Part shown: in pieces, positions 1-6,716 of the stretch
How the letters are laid out: the number at the start of each line of letters is the position of its first letter
How positions within the stretch are numbered: the first letter of the stretch is position 1
Assembly: GCA_035281425.1 (NCBI GenBank)
Contig: DATEDX010000272.1
Location: 1-14,658 of the forward strand
Length of the DNA stretch: 14,658 nucleotides
Reading direction: 5' to 3'
From: JAICND01 sp035281425
GTDB taxonomy: Bacteria; Actinomycetota; Acidimicrobiia; Spongiisociales; ZC4RG35
Program-made: the position numbers and the translations under genes
Notes under the pieces: generated by a model
What the model was told of the DNA's origin: nothing
Databases searched by the model: none
Seen by the model: the letters and a program-made list of their open reading frames with translations, nothing else

Positions 1-273
1 CCGGTGCCATTCTCCGGGGGCGATCTGAGTGGTGTCGAAAGGGCGCACCGGGGTCCGTTCGCCGTTGAGTTCGGCCCACCCCTCCCCCGCCAACACCGTC
101 ACCTGTTCGACGGTGTTGTGGCTGTGCAGGGCGATACTGGAGCCAGGGGGAAAGGCGGTCACCCCCATAGTGAAGGGCTGCCCTTCGAGAGGCGGGCTGG
201 AGAAGGCCACACTCCAGATCCCCCCGCCCCGGTCGACGACCGGCACCTCACCCCACTTGACGAGTCGGGCCAT
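1..273 (-). CDS. Cupin-domain protein, C-terminal part missing
   Basis: Only the first 91 residues are in the window; the gene runs off the left edge. The visible part is a small beta-barrel cupin: cupin motif 1 is clear as G44, H50, H52 and E56 (metal ligands HxH...E), followed by a glycine turn (LAGEG), and motif 2 is starting at PGEWH with H90 as the probable fourth ligand. Single-domain cupins of this type bind a metal and act as small-molecule enzymes, isomerases or ligand sensors; which one cannot be told here. The ATG at 273 has a strong Shine-Dalgarno AAGGAGG at 278-284 on the minus strand, 4 bases upstream, and the gene lies 14 bases after the SDR gene, so it is the fifth member of the same transcription unit. 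Substrate unknown; family call is firm, function is not. Confidence 0.85.
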   Translation of the reverse strand, partial: MARLVKWGEVPVVDRGGGIWSVAFSSPPLEGQPFTMGVTAFPPGSSIALHSHNTVEQVTVLAGEGWAELNGERTPVRPFDTTQIAPGEWHR

Positions 274-287
274 CGGTCCTCCTTTCT

Positions 288-1019
288 TTAGGTCATCAGC
301 CGGCCGCCGTTGACGGCGATGGTCTGACCGGTGGCATAACCGGCTTCGGCGGAGGCGAGGAAGAGCACCCAGGGCGCCAGCTCTTCAGGGGTCTGATACC
401 GACCGAGGGGGATGGTGGCGGCGGTGGCGGCACGCTCGCTCTCATTCCGCAACTGGGTGATCCGCTCGGTCAGCACCGCCGAGGGAGCGAGAGTGTTGAC
501 CGTGATTCCGGCCCGGGCCAGTTCGTGCGCGAGGACTCGAGCCAAAGAGTGGACCCCGGCTTTGGCCGCGGCATAGGCCGGAGAGGTCGTATATCCGGCG
601 GTCTGCCCGGCCAGCGAACCCAGGTTGATAACCCGTCCCTCCGACGAGTGTTGGAGCCAGGGAAGGGCAGCTCGGGTGGTCAGGAAGACCGAGGTGAGGT
701 TGACATCGATCGACTTCGACCACTCTTCGGGGGTGAGGTCTTCGAATTTGCGCTGGCTGGGGAAGCCACCGGCATTGTTGACCAGCACATCGATCCGCCC
801 CTCTTTTTCGCCGATGGTGCGCAGGGTGACCTCGACTGCTTCAGGGTCGGTGAGGTCGACACGGAGGCGATAAGGGTCGCCCTCGGGGTAGGCGAGATCG
901 AGACCGTAGAGGGTGGCCCCGGCGGCGGCGAAGGCACCGGCTACCGCCGCCCCGATCCCGCCGGCGGCACCGGTAACCACCACCACTTTTCCCTGGAAGT
1001 CGAAGCTGACGTTGCTCAT
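288..1019 (-). CDS. SDR-family NAD(P)-dependent oxidoreductase
   Basis: A 243-residue classical short-chain dehydrogenase. Seen directly: Rossmann glycine motif TGAAGGIG at residues 16-23, NNAG at 81-84, the catalytic Ser135, Tyr149 and Lys153 (YAAAK), and the C-terminal GQTIAVNGG. An Asp at position 41, at the end of the second beta strand, suggests preference for NAD(H) over NADP(H). Length is normal for the family. The ATG at 1019 is chosen because it forms an ATGA overlap (1016-1019) with the stop of the DctP gene; a start at 1091 would add a Pro/Arg-rich leader not seen in the family. In the cluster it probably oxidises a hydroxyacyl-CoA or hydroxy acid made by the crotonase, similar in placement to BadH in cyclohexanecarboxylate degradation, but its sequence does not by itself fix the substrate. 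Confidence 0.92.
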   Translation of the reverse strand: MSNVSFDFQGKVVVVTGAAGGIGAAVAGAFAAAGATLYGLDLAYPEGDPYRLRVDLTDPEAVEVTLRTIGEKEGRIDVLVNNAGGFPSQRKFEDLTPEEWSKSIDVNLTSVFLTTRAALPWLQHSSEGRVINLGSLAGQTAGYTTSPAYAAAKAGVHSLARVLAHELARAGITVNTLAPSAVLTERITQLRNESERAATAATIPLGRYQTPEELAPWVLFLASAEAGYATGQTIAVNGGRLMT

Positions 1020-1954
1020 CGATGGGCCTCGTCCCCGGAAACGGCCAGGGCCAGCAAGGGAGCGGGGAGTTCGGCCCGGGCCAGGTCCCACGCCGGCTGG
1101 GAGGCGGCCACGAACGCATCCCGCTCCGAAGCAGTGAGATCGACGAAACCGACCCCGTCCGCCTCCAGGCGAGATCGCAATTCAGCTTCGGCGGTTTCGG
1201 CCAGCCGCCGTTGATGGCTCACCGCTTCCCGAGCTGACTCCCGCACCAGCTGCTGCCAGTCGGGATCGAGGGAACGGAACCGGCGGGCATTGGCGAAAAG
1301 CCCCCGGGCACCATAGAGGTGCCCGGTCATGGTCACGTACCGGTGAAACTTCTCCACCCCGTAGGCCACCAGGTTGGCCAGCGGGTTCTCCTGGGCGTCG
1401 ACCTCGTCCCGAGTGATAAGCCGGATCCCTTCTGAGAGTTCCACCGGCACGGGGATAGCGCCCCAACCCTTGATCATGGCTTCGTGATAGCGGTTGGGCT
1501 GGAGCCTGACGGTGAGGCCGGCGCAGTCGGCGGGAGAACGCAGTGGGCCCCACCGGTTGCTGAGGTGACGGAACCCGTTATCCCACGATCCCAGCAGGAC
1601 GAAACCGGTGGCCGCTTCCACCTCGGCGGCGAGCCGTTGACCCAGGGTTCCATCGAGGGCGCCATGGGCGACGTCGAGATCGGAGAAGAGGTAGGGCAGT
1701 TCGATGACGTTGAGAGCCGGGACCCTCGAGCCGAGGTAGCTGGTAGAGAAGTAGCACATGAACATCTCCCCTCGTTCCACCAGGTCGAGGAGGTCGGAAG
1801 CGGGGCGGTTGCGATCGAGGATGTTGAACTCGAGCGGTACCTCCACCCGTCCCCGGCTGCTTTTGGTCATGGCTTGCCGGAAGCGGTCGAGCCCGGCGCC
1901 GTGACTGCTGCTGGCAGGGGCGTAACCGCCCACGGGAAGGGAAACGACGGTCAT
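1016..1954 (-). CDS. TRAP transporter DctP-type solute-binding protein without signal peptide
   Basis: A 312-residue protein with the DctP fold: LGSWDNGFRHLSN (121-133), the segment LTVRLQPNRYHEAM with Arg150 (the arginine that salt-bridges the carboxylate of bound organic acids in this family), GAIPVPVELSEG, and DAQENPLAN (187-194). The family captures organic acids outside the membrane and passes them to a DctQ/DctM permease. Here the protein begins at MTVVSLPVGG, already within the mature fold, with no basic n-region, hydrophobic core or lipobox. The start at 1954 is well supported by the ATGA overlap with the CoA-transferase stop (1951-1954). No dctQ or dctM lies in the visible cluster. 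It may be exported by other means, meet a permease encoded beyond the left edge, or work as a cytoplasmic ligand-binding protein. Family firm, location and role uncertain. Confidence 0.88.
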   Translation of the reverse strand: MTVVSLPVGGYAPASSSHGAGLDRFRQAMTKSSRGRVEVPLEFNILDRNRPASDLLDLVERGEMFMCYFSTSYLGSRVPALNVIELPYLFSDLDVAHGALDGTLGQRLAAEVEAATGFVLLGSWDNGFRHLSNRWGPLRSPADCAGLTVRLQPNRYHEAMIKGWGAIPVPVELSEGIRLITRDEVDAQENPLANLVAYGVEKFHRYVTMTGHLYGARGLFANARRFRSLDPDWQQLVRESAREAVSHQRRLAETAEAELRSRLEADGVGFVDLTASERDAFVAASQPAWDLARAELPAPLLALAVSGDEAHR

Positions 1955-3144
1955 GTGACCCCCAAGCTGGCGAGTTCTTCGATCTCCTCCGCTGCCAGAC
2001 CTAGCTCGGCGAGGATGGTGGCGGTGTCGGCACCCAGGGAGGGCGGTGGGTAGCGAAGCCGAGTAGGGGTTTCAGAGAACCGAAGTGGGAACCCCAACAT
2101 ACGCAGCATTCCTAATTTCGGATTGTCCACCTCCACCACCATCTCCCGAGCTTGGGTCTGCTCGCTGGTCAGCGCCTCGGAGACCAGGTTGATGGCCCCG
2201 GCGGGGATTCCGGCCTGGTCGAGGCGGGCCATCCAATACTCCCGGTCCTTGAGGGCGATGATGGCGGCGATGGCCGCGTCGAGCTCACCACGGTTTTCGA
2301 CCCGGGCGGGATTGGTGGCGAACTTGGGATCGTCAGCCCACTCAGGTTGGCTTAGAACCACGGCCAAGGCGGCGAACTGGAGGTCGTTGCCCACCGCCAG
2401 GGCAAGATCGCCATCGGCCGCCGGGTAGGTGCGGTAGGGAACGATGTTGGGATGGCCATTGCCGTAACGTTCCGGCTCCTGCCCCGCGAAGAGGTAGTTG
2501 GAGGCCACGTTGGCCAGCATCTGCAGTCCGGTGTCGTGAAGGGTCACCTCGCAGGCCTGGCCCCGGCCACTTTGGTGCCGAGCTTCAAGGGCAGCGAGGA
2601 TGGAGATGGTGGCCATCATTCCCGTACAGATGTCGACGATGGCGACTCCGAGTTTCATCGGCGTTCCCTCGGTCTCCCCGGTGATAGCCATCAGCCCAGT
2701 CTCGGCTTGGAGGATGAAGTCGTAGCCGGGCTTACCGGCCTTGGGTCCGGTGGAGCCGTAACCGGTGATCGAACAACGCACCGCATGGGGGGCATGGGCC
2801 TCGTACCACTCTTCGTCGAAGCCCCAACCCGCCATCGTCCCCAGCTTGAAATTGTCCACCACCACGTCCGCCTGCTCTAAGAGCCTTCCCAGCAGCTGGC
2901 GACCCCGTTGGTGTCGGAGGTCGAGGGTGAGGCTGCGCTTGTTGCGATTCACGCCAAAGAAGTAAGCCGAAAAAGGCCCAGCGAAGGGAGGTCCCCAGCT
3001 GCGGGTGTCGTCGCCTCGTCCGGGTTGTTCGACTTTGATGACCTCGGCTCCGAGATCACCCAGGAACATGGTGCACAGCGGACCCGCCAGCACTCTGGTC
3101 AGGTCGAGCACTCGCAACCCGGCGAGAGCACCTTCTTGGGTCAT
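1951..3144 (-). CDS. CaiB/BaiF family (family III) CoA-transferase
   Basis: A 397-residue family III CoA-transferase, which moves CoA from a donor thioester (often succinyl-CoA) to an organic acid via an aspartyl intermediate. Seen: N-terminal LxGLRVLDLTRVLAGP (7-22), FLGDLGAEVIKVEQPGRGD (27-45), NRNKRSLTLDL (67-76), YDFILQAETGLMAITGE (141-157), and VAIVDICTGMMA, where Asp171 aligns with the catalytic aspartate of formyl-CoA transferase. Length is typical. The start at 3144 overlaps the crotonase stop by ATGA, and its own stop overlaps the DctP start in the same way, so the three are translationally coupled. It most likely activates the acid handled by this cluster without ATP. Members include formyl-CoA, carnitine, 2-hydroxyglutarate and mesaconyl transferases and racemases; sequence reading cannot choose among them. 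Confidence 0.93.
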   Translation of the reverse strand: MTQEGALAGLRVLDLTRVLAGPLCTMFLGDLGAEVIKVEQPGRGDDTRSWGPPFAGPFSAYFFGVNRNKRSLTLDLRHQRGRQLLGRLLEQADVVVDNFKLGTMAGWGFDEEWYEAHAPHAVRCSITGYGSTGPKAGKPGYDFILQAETGLMAITGETEGTPMKLGVAIVDICTGMMATISILAALEARHQSGRGQACEVTLHDTGLQMLANVASNYLFAGQEPERYGNGHPNIVPYRTYPAADGDLALAVGNDLQFAALAVVLSQPEWADDPKFATNPARVENRGELDAAIAAIIALKDREYWMARLDQAGIPAGAINLVSEALTSEQTQAREMVVEVDNPKLGMLRMLGFPLRFSETPTRLRYPPPSLGADTATILAELGLAAEEIEELASLGVT

Positions 3145-4007
3145 GCCCGGGCGGCGCGGGACTCTTCGCTCTGGTTGGCGTCGGCCTCGAAGTCACTCCG
3201 ATATCGGTCCATCGCCTCCTTGTTGCGGATCCGGAATTGGTGAAAGTCGGGCGGACGCTTCTCGAGAAAGGCGTTCATTCCCTCCAACGACTCCTCAGTG
3301 CCCCAGATGTTGGCCAGCAGCTCCATCCCGTGTTGCCAGGAGGGGTAGAGGGCGTCGGAGTCGTAGTTGAGGGAGACTTTGGTGGCCCGGATCGTCTGCG
3401 AGCTGTACCCCTTGATCTGGGTGACGATCTCCTCCACCTTGGCCTTCAACTCGGCGGCGGGGACGGCGATGTTGGCCAGACCGATGGCGGCCGCCTCCTT
3501 GCCTGAATATCGCCTGCAGAGAAAGATCATCTCCTTCGCCCGCCGCTCTCCGATCAACTTGGCGATGTATTGGGTTGCGCCCACCGTGGGACAGGCACCT
3601 ACCCGAGCCCCGGTCTGACCGAAGATGGCGTCTTCGGCGGTGACCACTAGGTCGCACCACAACATCAGCTCGTGCCCGCCCCCGACGCAGGCCCCCTCCA
3701 CCATGGCAATGACGGGGATGGGAAGGTTGCGACAGGTCATCGCCACCTGGAGCATGCGGTCGTTCCACATCGCCGAGTTGGCCTTGTTGAGTTTCATCAT
3801 GGCCCAGAAATCGCCCCCGGCCGAGAAGTGGCCGCCCACCCCGTAGACCACCGCGGCGACAATGGTGGGGTCCTCCCGAGTGGAGTTGAGGGCATGGGCC
3901 AGTTCGTCGAGCGTCTGTTCCCGGAAGGCATTGCGCACCTCGGGACGGTTGATCCCGATCCAGGCGGCGTCGAGATGGCGCTCGAAGACGATTTCGTGGT
4001 ACGTCAT
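3141..4007 (-). CDS. Crotonase (enoyl-CoA hydratase) superfamily protein, MenB/BadI-like
   Basis: A 288-residue crotonase and the first gene of the five-gene minus-strand run. Oxyanion-hole segments are clear: FSAGGD (61-66) and ACVGGGHEL (106-114). The stretch AIFGQTGARVG (127-137), FLCRRYSGKEAAAIGLAN (162-179) and the C-terminal TEESLEGMNAFLEKRPPDF (237-255) match the subgroup of 1,4-dihydroxynaphthoyl-CoA synthase (MenB) and 2-ketocyclohexanecarboxyl-CoA hydrolase (BadI) rather than ordinary hydratases. However, where MenB and BadI have S-x-D after FGQ.G..VG, this protein has A138-C139-P140, so it should not do the same chemistry unchanged. The ATG at 4007 has AGGAG at 4016-4020, 8 bases upstream. 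No menaquinone genes are nearby. Likely a hydratase, hydrolase or ring-cleaving enzyme acting on a CoA thioester; substrate unknown. Confidence 0.88.
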   Translation of the reverse strand: MTYHEIVFERHLDAAWIGINRPEVRNAFREQTLDELAHALNSTREDPTIVAAVVYGVGGHFSAGGDFWAMMKLNKANSAMWNDRMLQVAMTCRNLPIPVIAMVEGACVGGGHELMLWCDLVVTAEDAIFGQTGARVGACPTVGATQYIAKLIGERRAKEMIFLCRRYSGKEAAAIGLANIAVPAAELKAKVEEIVTQIKGYSSQTIRATKVSLNYDSDALYPSWQHGMELLANIWGTEESLEGMNAFLEKRPPDFHQFRIRNKEAMDRYRSDFEADANQSEESRAARA

Positions 4008-4040
4008 GGGCGGGGCTCCTGCATTGTGTTTGATGCATTT

Positions 4041-4109
4041 AAGACGGAAGCCGGGAGACGGAAGACGGAAGGCTGAGACGCGAGGCGCGAGACGCGAGTC
4101 GCGGGACGT
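4041..4109. repeat. Degenerate 7-bp tandem repeat array
   Basis: Ten consecutive heptamer-like units fill most of the gap between the divergent crotonase and purF operons. The first block (4041-4074) is built on AAGACGG, with variants AAGCCGG and GAGACGG and a last 6-base unit AAGGCT. The second block (4075-4109) is built on GAGACGC, with variants GAGGCGC, GAGTCGC and GGGACGT. The combined consensus is RAGACGS. The array is purine-rich on the plus strand. It is not coding in any convincing frame and has no CRISPR-like spacers. It resembles the short heptamer repeats known from intergenic regions of some cyanobacteria, but no relation is claimed. Confidence 0.8.
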
Positions 4110-4155
4110 GCCACAGGAGGGGGAGGCGAGGGCGAGGGGTGGGGCGGGGGGCGGG

Positions 4156-4161
4156 TACCAT
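4156..4161 (+). promoter_or_regulatory. Possible -10 element (TACCAT) for a leaderless purF
   Basis: TACCAT fits the actinobacterial -10 pattern TANNNT. Exactly 7 bases after it comes the in-frame GTG at 4169, which would be both transcription and translation start of purF. No Shine-Dalgarno sits at a useful distance from either the ATG at 4160 or the GTG at 4169, and no -35 match is visible in the G-rich upstream DNA. Inference only. Confidence 0.3.
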
Positions 4162-5605
4162 GCCCCTGGTGAGTGTCCCCGATCGGCCCGGCGAGGCCTG
4201 CGGCGTCTACGGCGTCTACGCCCCCGGTCAAAGTGTCTCCCACCTCATCTACTTCGGGTTGTTCGCCTTGCAGCACCGGGGCCAGGAGTCGGCGGGGATC
4301 GCCACTTCCGAGGGGCGCACGGTTACGGTATTCAAAGACCTCGGGTTGGTGGCGCAGGTATTCGACGAGACCTCGCTGGCCGGGCTCGATGGCCACATCG
4401 GGATCGGCCACACCCGTTATTCCACCACCGGATCCAACCGCTGGGAGAACGCCCAGCCCGTCCATCGCCAGGTGGGACGAACCTCCATCGCCCTCGCCCA
4501 CAACGGCAACCTGACTAACGCTGCCGAGCTGGCGGCCCGTTACGGGCGAGGGATGGGAACCACCGACTCGGAGTTGATGATCGAAGCCGTTTCGCGAGCC
4601 GTCGACGATGAACGCTCTGACGGTCGTGGGCTGGAGAAGGCTCTGCTGGAGGTGCTTCCTACCTTCCAAGGTGCATTTTCGCTCACCTTGATGGACCAGG
4701 GTCACCTCATCGGGGTTCGCGATCCCCACGGCTTCAGGCCGCTTTGTTTGGGACGGCTCGGTGATAACGGGTGGGTGCTCGCCTCCGAGTCATCGGGGCT
4801 CGACATCATCGGTGCCAGCTTCGTCCGGGAAATCGCCCCCGGGGAGATGGTGATCATCGATGCCAGCGGGGTCCGCAGCGAACAGCCTTTCCCCGCTACC
4901 GATCCCCGCCTGTGCCTCTTCGAGTTCGTGTATTTCGCCCGGCCCGACTCTCAGCTCTATGGCCGCAGCATCCACGCCGCTCGACACGAGATGGGGGTCC
5001 GGCTGGCCGCGGAACATCCGGTCGAGGCCGATGTCGTGGTGCCGGTGCCGGAGTCGGGGATTCCCGCTGCCCAGGGCTTCTCGGCGGCGTCAGGCATTCC
5101 TTATGCCGACGGGTTGGTCAAGAACCGCTATGTGGGTAGGACCTTCATCGAGCCGACCCAAATGTTGCGGGACCGGGGGGTCCGACTCAAGCTCAACCCC
5201 ATTCCCGCCACCTTGACCGGGAAACGGGTAGTGCTGATAGATGACTCGATCGTGAGGGGCTCCACCACCCGCCAGCTGGTGAATTTGGTTCGGGAAGCCG
5301 GGGCCGCCGAGATCCATCTCCGCATTTCCTCGCCTCCCTACCGCTGGCCTTGTTACTACGGGATGGACACCTCCGACCGTTCCACCCTCATCGCCGCCCG
5401 GCTTGAGGTCGAGGAGATCCGCCGTCACGTCGGCGCCGACTCCCTTGGCTATCTGTCTCTGGCGGGTCTGCTCGACGCCACCGATGCCACCGACGCCGCC
5501 GGGGCCGGCTTCTGTCACGCTTGCTTGTCGGGGGACTATCCCACCGACGTCACCGCCGCCACCGGCAAATACCTGCTCGAGGTCGCCCCGACTTCTTCGC
5601 CATGA
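4160..5605 (+). CDS. purF: Amidophosphoribosyltransferase
   Basis: First committed enzyme of de novo purine synthesis: PRPP plus glutamine gives 5-phosphoribosylamine. With the ATG at 4160 the protein has 481 residues. Seen: an Ntn-type glutaminase domain with nucleophile Cys14 in CGVYGVY (exposed after removal of a short propeptide), LQHRGQESAGIAT (37-49), HTRYSTTG (84-91), HNGNLTN (114-120), and a C-terminal phosphoribosyltransferase domain with the PRPP loop VVLIDDSIVRGSTT (357-370). Cys252, Cys398, Cys452 and Cys455 (FCHAC) match the four ligands of the 4Fe-4S cluster in the Bacillus-type enzyme. An in-frame GTG at 4169 is an alternative start giving a 10-residue propeptide. The stop overlaps the purM start (ATGA, 5602-5605). 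Confidence 0.97.
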   Translation: MPLVSVPDRPGEACGVYGVYAPGQSVSHLIYFGLFALQHRGQESAGIATSEGRTVTVFKDLGLVAQVFDETSLAGLDGHIGIGHTRYSTTGSNRWENAQPVHRQVGRTSIALAHNGNLTNAAELAARYGRGMGTTDSELMIEAVSRAVDDERSDGRGLEKALLEVLPTFQGAFSLTLMDQGHLIGVRDPHGFRPLCLGRLGDNGWVLASESSGLDIIGASFVREIAPGEMVIIDASGVRSEQPFPATDPRLCLFEFVYFARPDSQLYGRSIHAARHEMGVRLAAEHPVEADVVVPVPESGIPAAQGFSAASGIPYADGLVKNRYVGRTFIEPTQMLRDRGVRLKLNPIPATLTGKRVVLIDDSIVRGSTTRQLVNLVREAGAAEIHLRISSPPYRWPCYYGMDTSDRSTLIAARLEVEEIRRHVGADSLGYLSLAGLLDATDATDAAGAGFCHACLSGDYPTDVTAATGKYLLEVAPTSSP

Positions 5606-6579
5606 CCTCCTACCGCGCCGCCGGCGTGGACCTGGAAGGCGCCGATCGTCACGTCGCCCAGATAGCCAAGCCGGTTACGGCTACCTGGGACGAGTCGGTG
5701 GTAGGCGGTTTCGGGGGTTTTGCCGCCGGGGTCGCTCTCCCTCCCGGCCTTTCCGACCCGGTGCTGATGCTGACCACCGACGGGGTGGGCACCAAACTCG
5801 AGCTGGCCCGCCAAGCCGGCCGATGGGAGGGAGTGGGCTTCGACCTGGTGGCCATGGTGGTGGACGACCTCGCCGCGGCCGGAGCCCGGCCCCTCGGGGT
5901 GGTCGACTACATGGCGGTGGGGGCGCTCCGCCCGGAGCGGGACACGGTGATCGTCGAGTCGATCGCTGAGGCCTGCCGCCTAGCCGGCTGTCCCCTGCTA
6001 GGAGGCGAGACCGCCGAGCATCCAGGGGTGATGGCCCCCGACCAGGTTGACTTGGCAGCCACCGCCCTCGGGGTGGTGGAGCGAGACGCAGTCCTGGGGC
6101 CCGAGCGAGTCGCGGAAGGAGACGTGATCATCGGCCTCCACTCCCCCAATCTCCGCTCCAACGGCTTCTCCCTGGTGCGGGCAATTGTGAGTGAGTCCGA
6201 GCTCGCCGAGCAGTGGGGAGGCAGCACAATGGCTGAGGTTCTACTCGCTCCTTCGCTCATCTACTCACCGGCCGTGCTCACTGCCACCGCCACCGGCTCG
6301 GTGCATGCCGCTGCTCACATCACCGGAGGAGGCTTGGAAGCCAACCTACGCCGGGCGATACCGGCAGGGTTGGAAGCGGAGATCGACTGGGGCGCCTGGG
6401 AGGTACCGGCCGTGTTCTCGCTGCTTGCTGAGCGAGGTGGGGTGTCGGAGGAGGAGATGCGACGGACTTTCAACCTGGGGATCGGCTTCTGCTTGGTGGC
6501 CGGGGAGAGCGACGCCCCGGCCGTTTGCGGCCGGGTCGGGCACCGAGCCCGCATCATTGGCCAAGTGACTGCTGGCTAG
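5602..6579 (+). CDS. purM: Phosphoribosylformylglycinamidine cyclo-ligase (AIR synthetase)
   Basis: Fifth step of purine synthesis: ATP-dependent ring closure of FGAM to AIR. The 325-residue protein starts SYRAAGVDLEGAD, and shows the family motifs TTDGVGTKLELA (58-69), DDLAAAGARPL (88-98), LGGETAEHPGVM (133-144), SPNLRSNGFSLVR (181-193) and HITGGGLEANLRR (239-251), ending FNLGIGFCLV (290-299). Length is close to the family norm of about 340. The ATG at 5602 overlaps the purF stop by four bases, so the two are translationally coupled. The cytoplasmic enzyme works as a dimer in other bacteria. No further pur gene follows; the next gene is an aminotransferase after a 137-base gap. Confidence 0.96.
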   Translation: MTSYRAAGVDLEGADRHVAQIAKPVTATWDESVVGGFGGFAAGVALPPGLSDPVLMLTTDGVGTKLELARQAGRWEGVGFDLVAMVVDDLAAAGARPLGVVDYMAVGALRPERDTVIVESIAEACRLAGCPLLGGETAEHPGVMAPDQVDLAATALGVVERDAVLGPERVAEGDVIIGLHSPNLRSNGFSLVRAIVSESELAEQWGGSTMAEVLLAPSLIYSPAVLTATATGSVHAAAHITGGGLEANLRRAIPAGLEAEIDWGAWEVPAVFSLLAERGGVSEEEMRRTFNLGIGFCLVAGESDAPAVCGRVGHRARIIGQVTAG

Positions 6580-6596
6580 GAGCGGACTCCCCCGCC

Positions 6597-6621
6597 TGGG
6601 TAGCATTTAGGGATGCGCCCA
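6597..6621 (+). other. Short imperfect hairpin after purM
   Basis: TGGG (6597-6600) pairs with CCCA (6618-6621) and GCAT (6603-6606) with ATGC (6613-6616), separated by a small internal loop and closed by a 6-base loop. It starts 17 bases after the purM stop, has no T-tract, and overlaps a -10-like element. It could be a weak terminator or chance pairing. Confidence 0.25.
6601..6606 (+). promoter_or_regulatory. Possible -10 element (TAGCAT) upstream of the aminotransferase
   Basis: TAGCAT fits TANNNT and lies 110 bases before the aminotransferase start, in the 137-base gap after purM. Six bases downstream is an ATG (6613) that opens a 16-codon frame. No convincing -35 is seen. The rest of the gap shows no other clear element. 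Confidence 0.28.
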
Positions 6622-6663
6622 ATACCTCGACTGCAACGGGCGAGTCTTTTCGCGGCTCCTTAA
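6613..6663 (+). CDS. Possible 16-residue leader peptide
   Basis: A short open frame, MRPIPRLQRASLFAAP, starts 6 bases after the TAGCAT element and stops with TAA at 6661-6663, 53 bases before the aminotransferase ATG. If the promoter is real this would be a leaderless leader peptide. There is no run of a regulatory amino acid and no known attenuator structure, so a chance frame is just as likely. Confidence 0.15.
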   Translation: MRPIPRLQRASLFAAP

Positions 6664-6716
6664 CCGGGTGCACTTCCAACGTCGCCAGCCTTCCCCCAAA
6701 GCTTTGGAGCACTTTC

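Noticed and set aside
525..3243. Long plus-strand open frames opposite the CoA-cluster genes (for example 525-1214, 1484-2053, 2452-2880)
   Set aside because: They lie antisense to genes with clear family motifs, their translations show no domains, and such frames are common in high-GC DNA.
3141..4007. True menB (menaquinone synthesis)
   Set aside because: The S-x-D motif is missing and no other menaquinone genes are nearby.
4041..4109. CRISPR array
   Set aside because: Units are 7 bases with no spacers between them and no cas genes are present.
4004..4729. Minus-strand open frame across the divergent region and the start of purF
   Set aside because: It covers the heptamer array and the antisense of the PurF glutaminase domain; the product has no recognisable fold.
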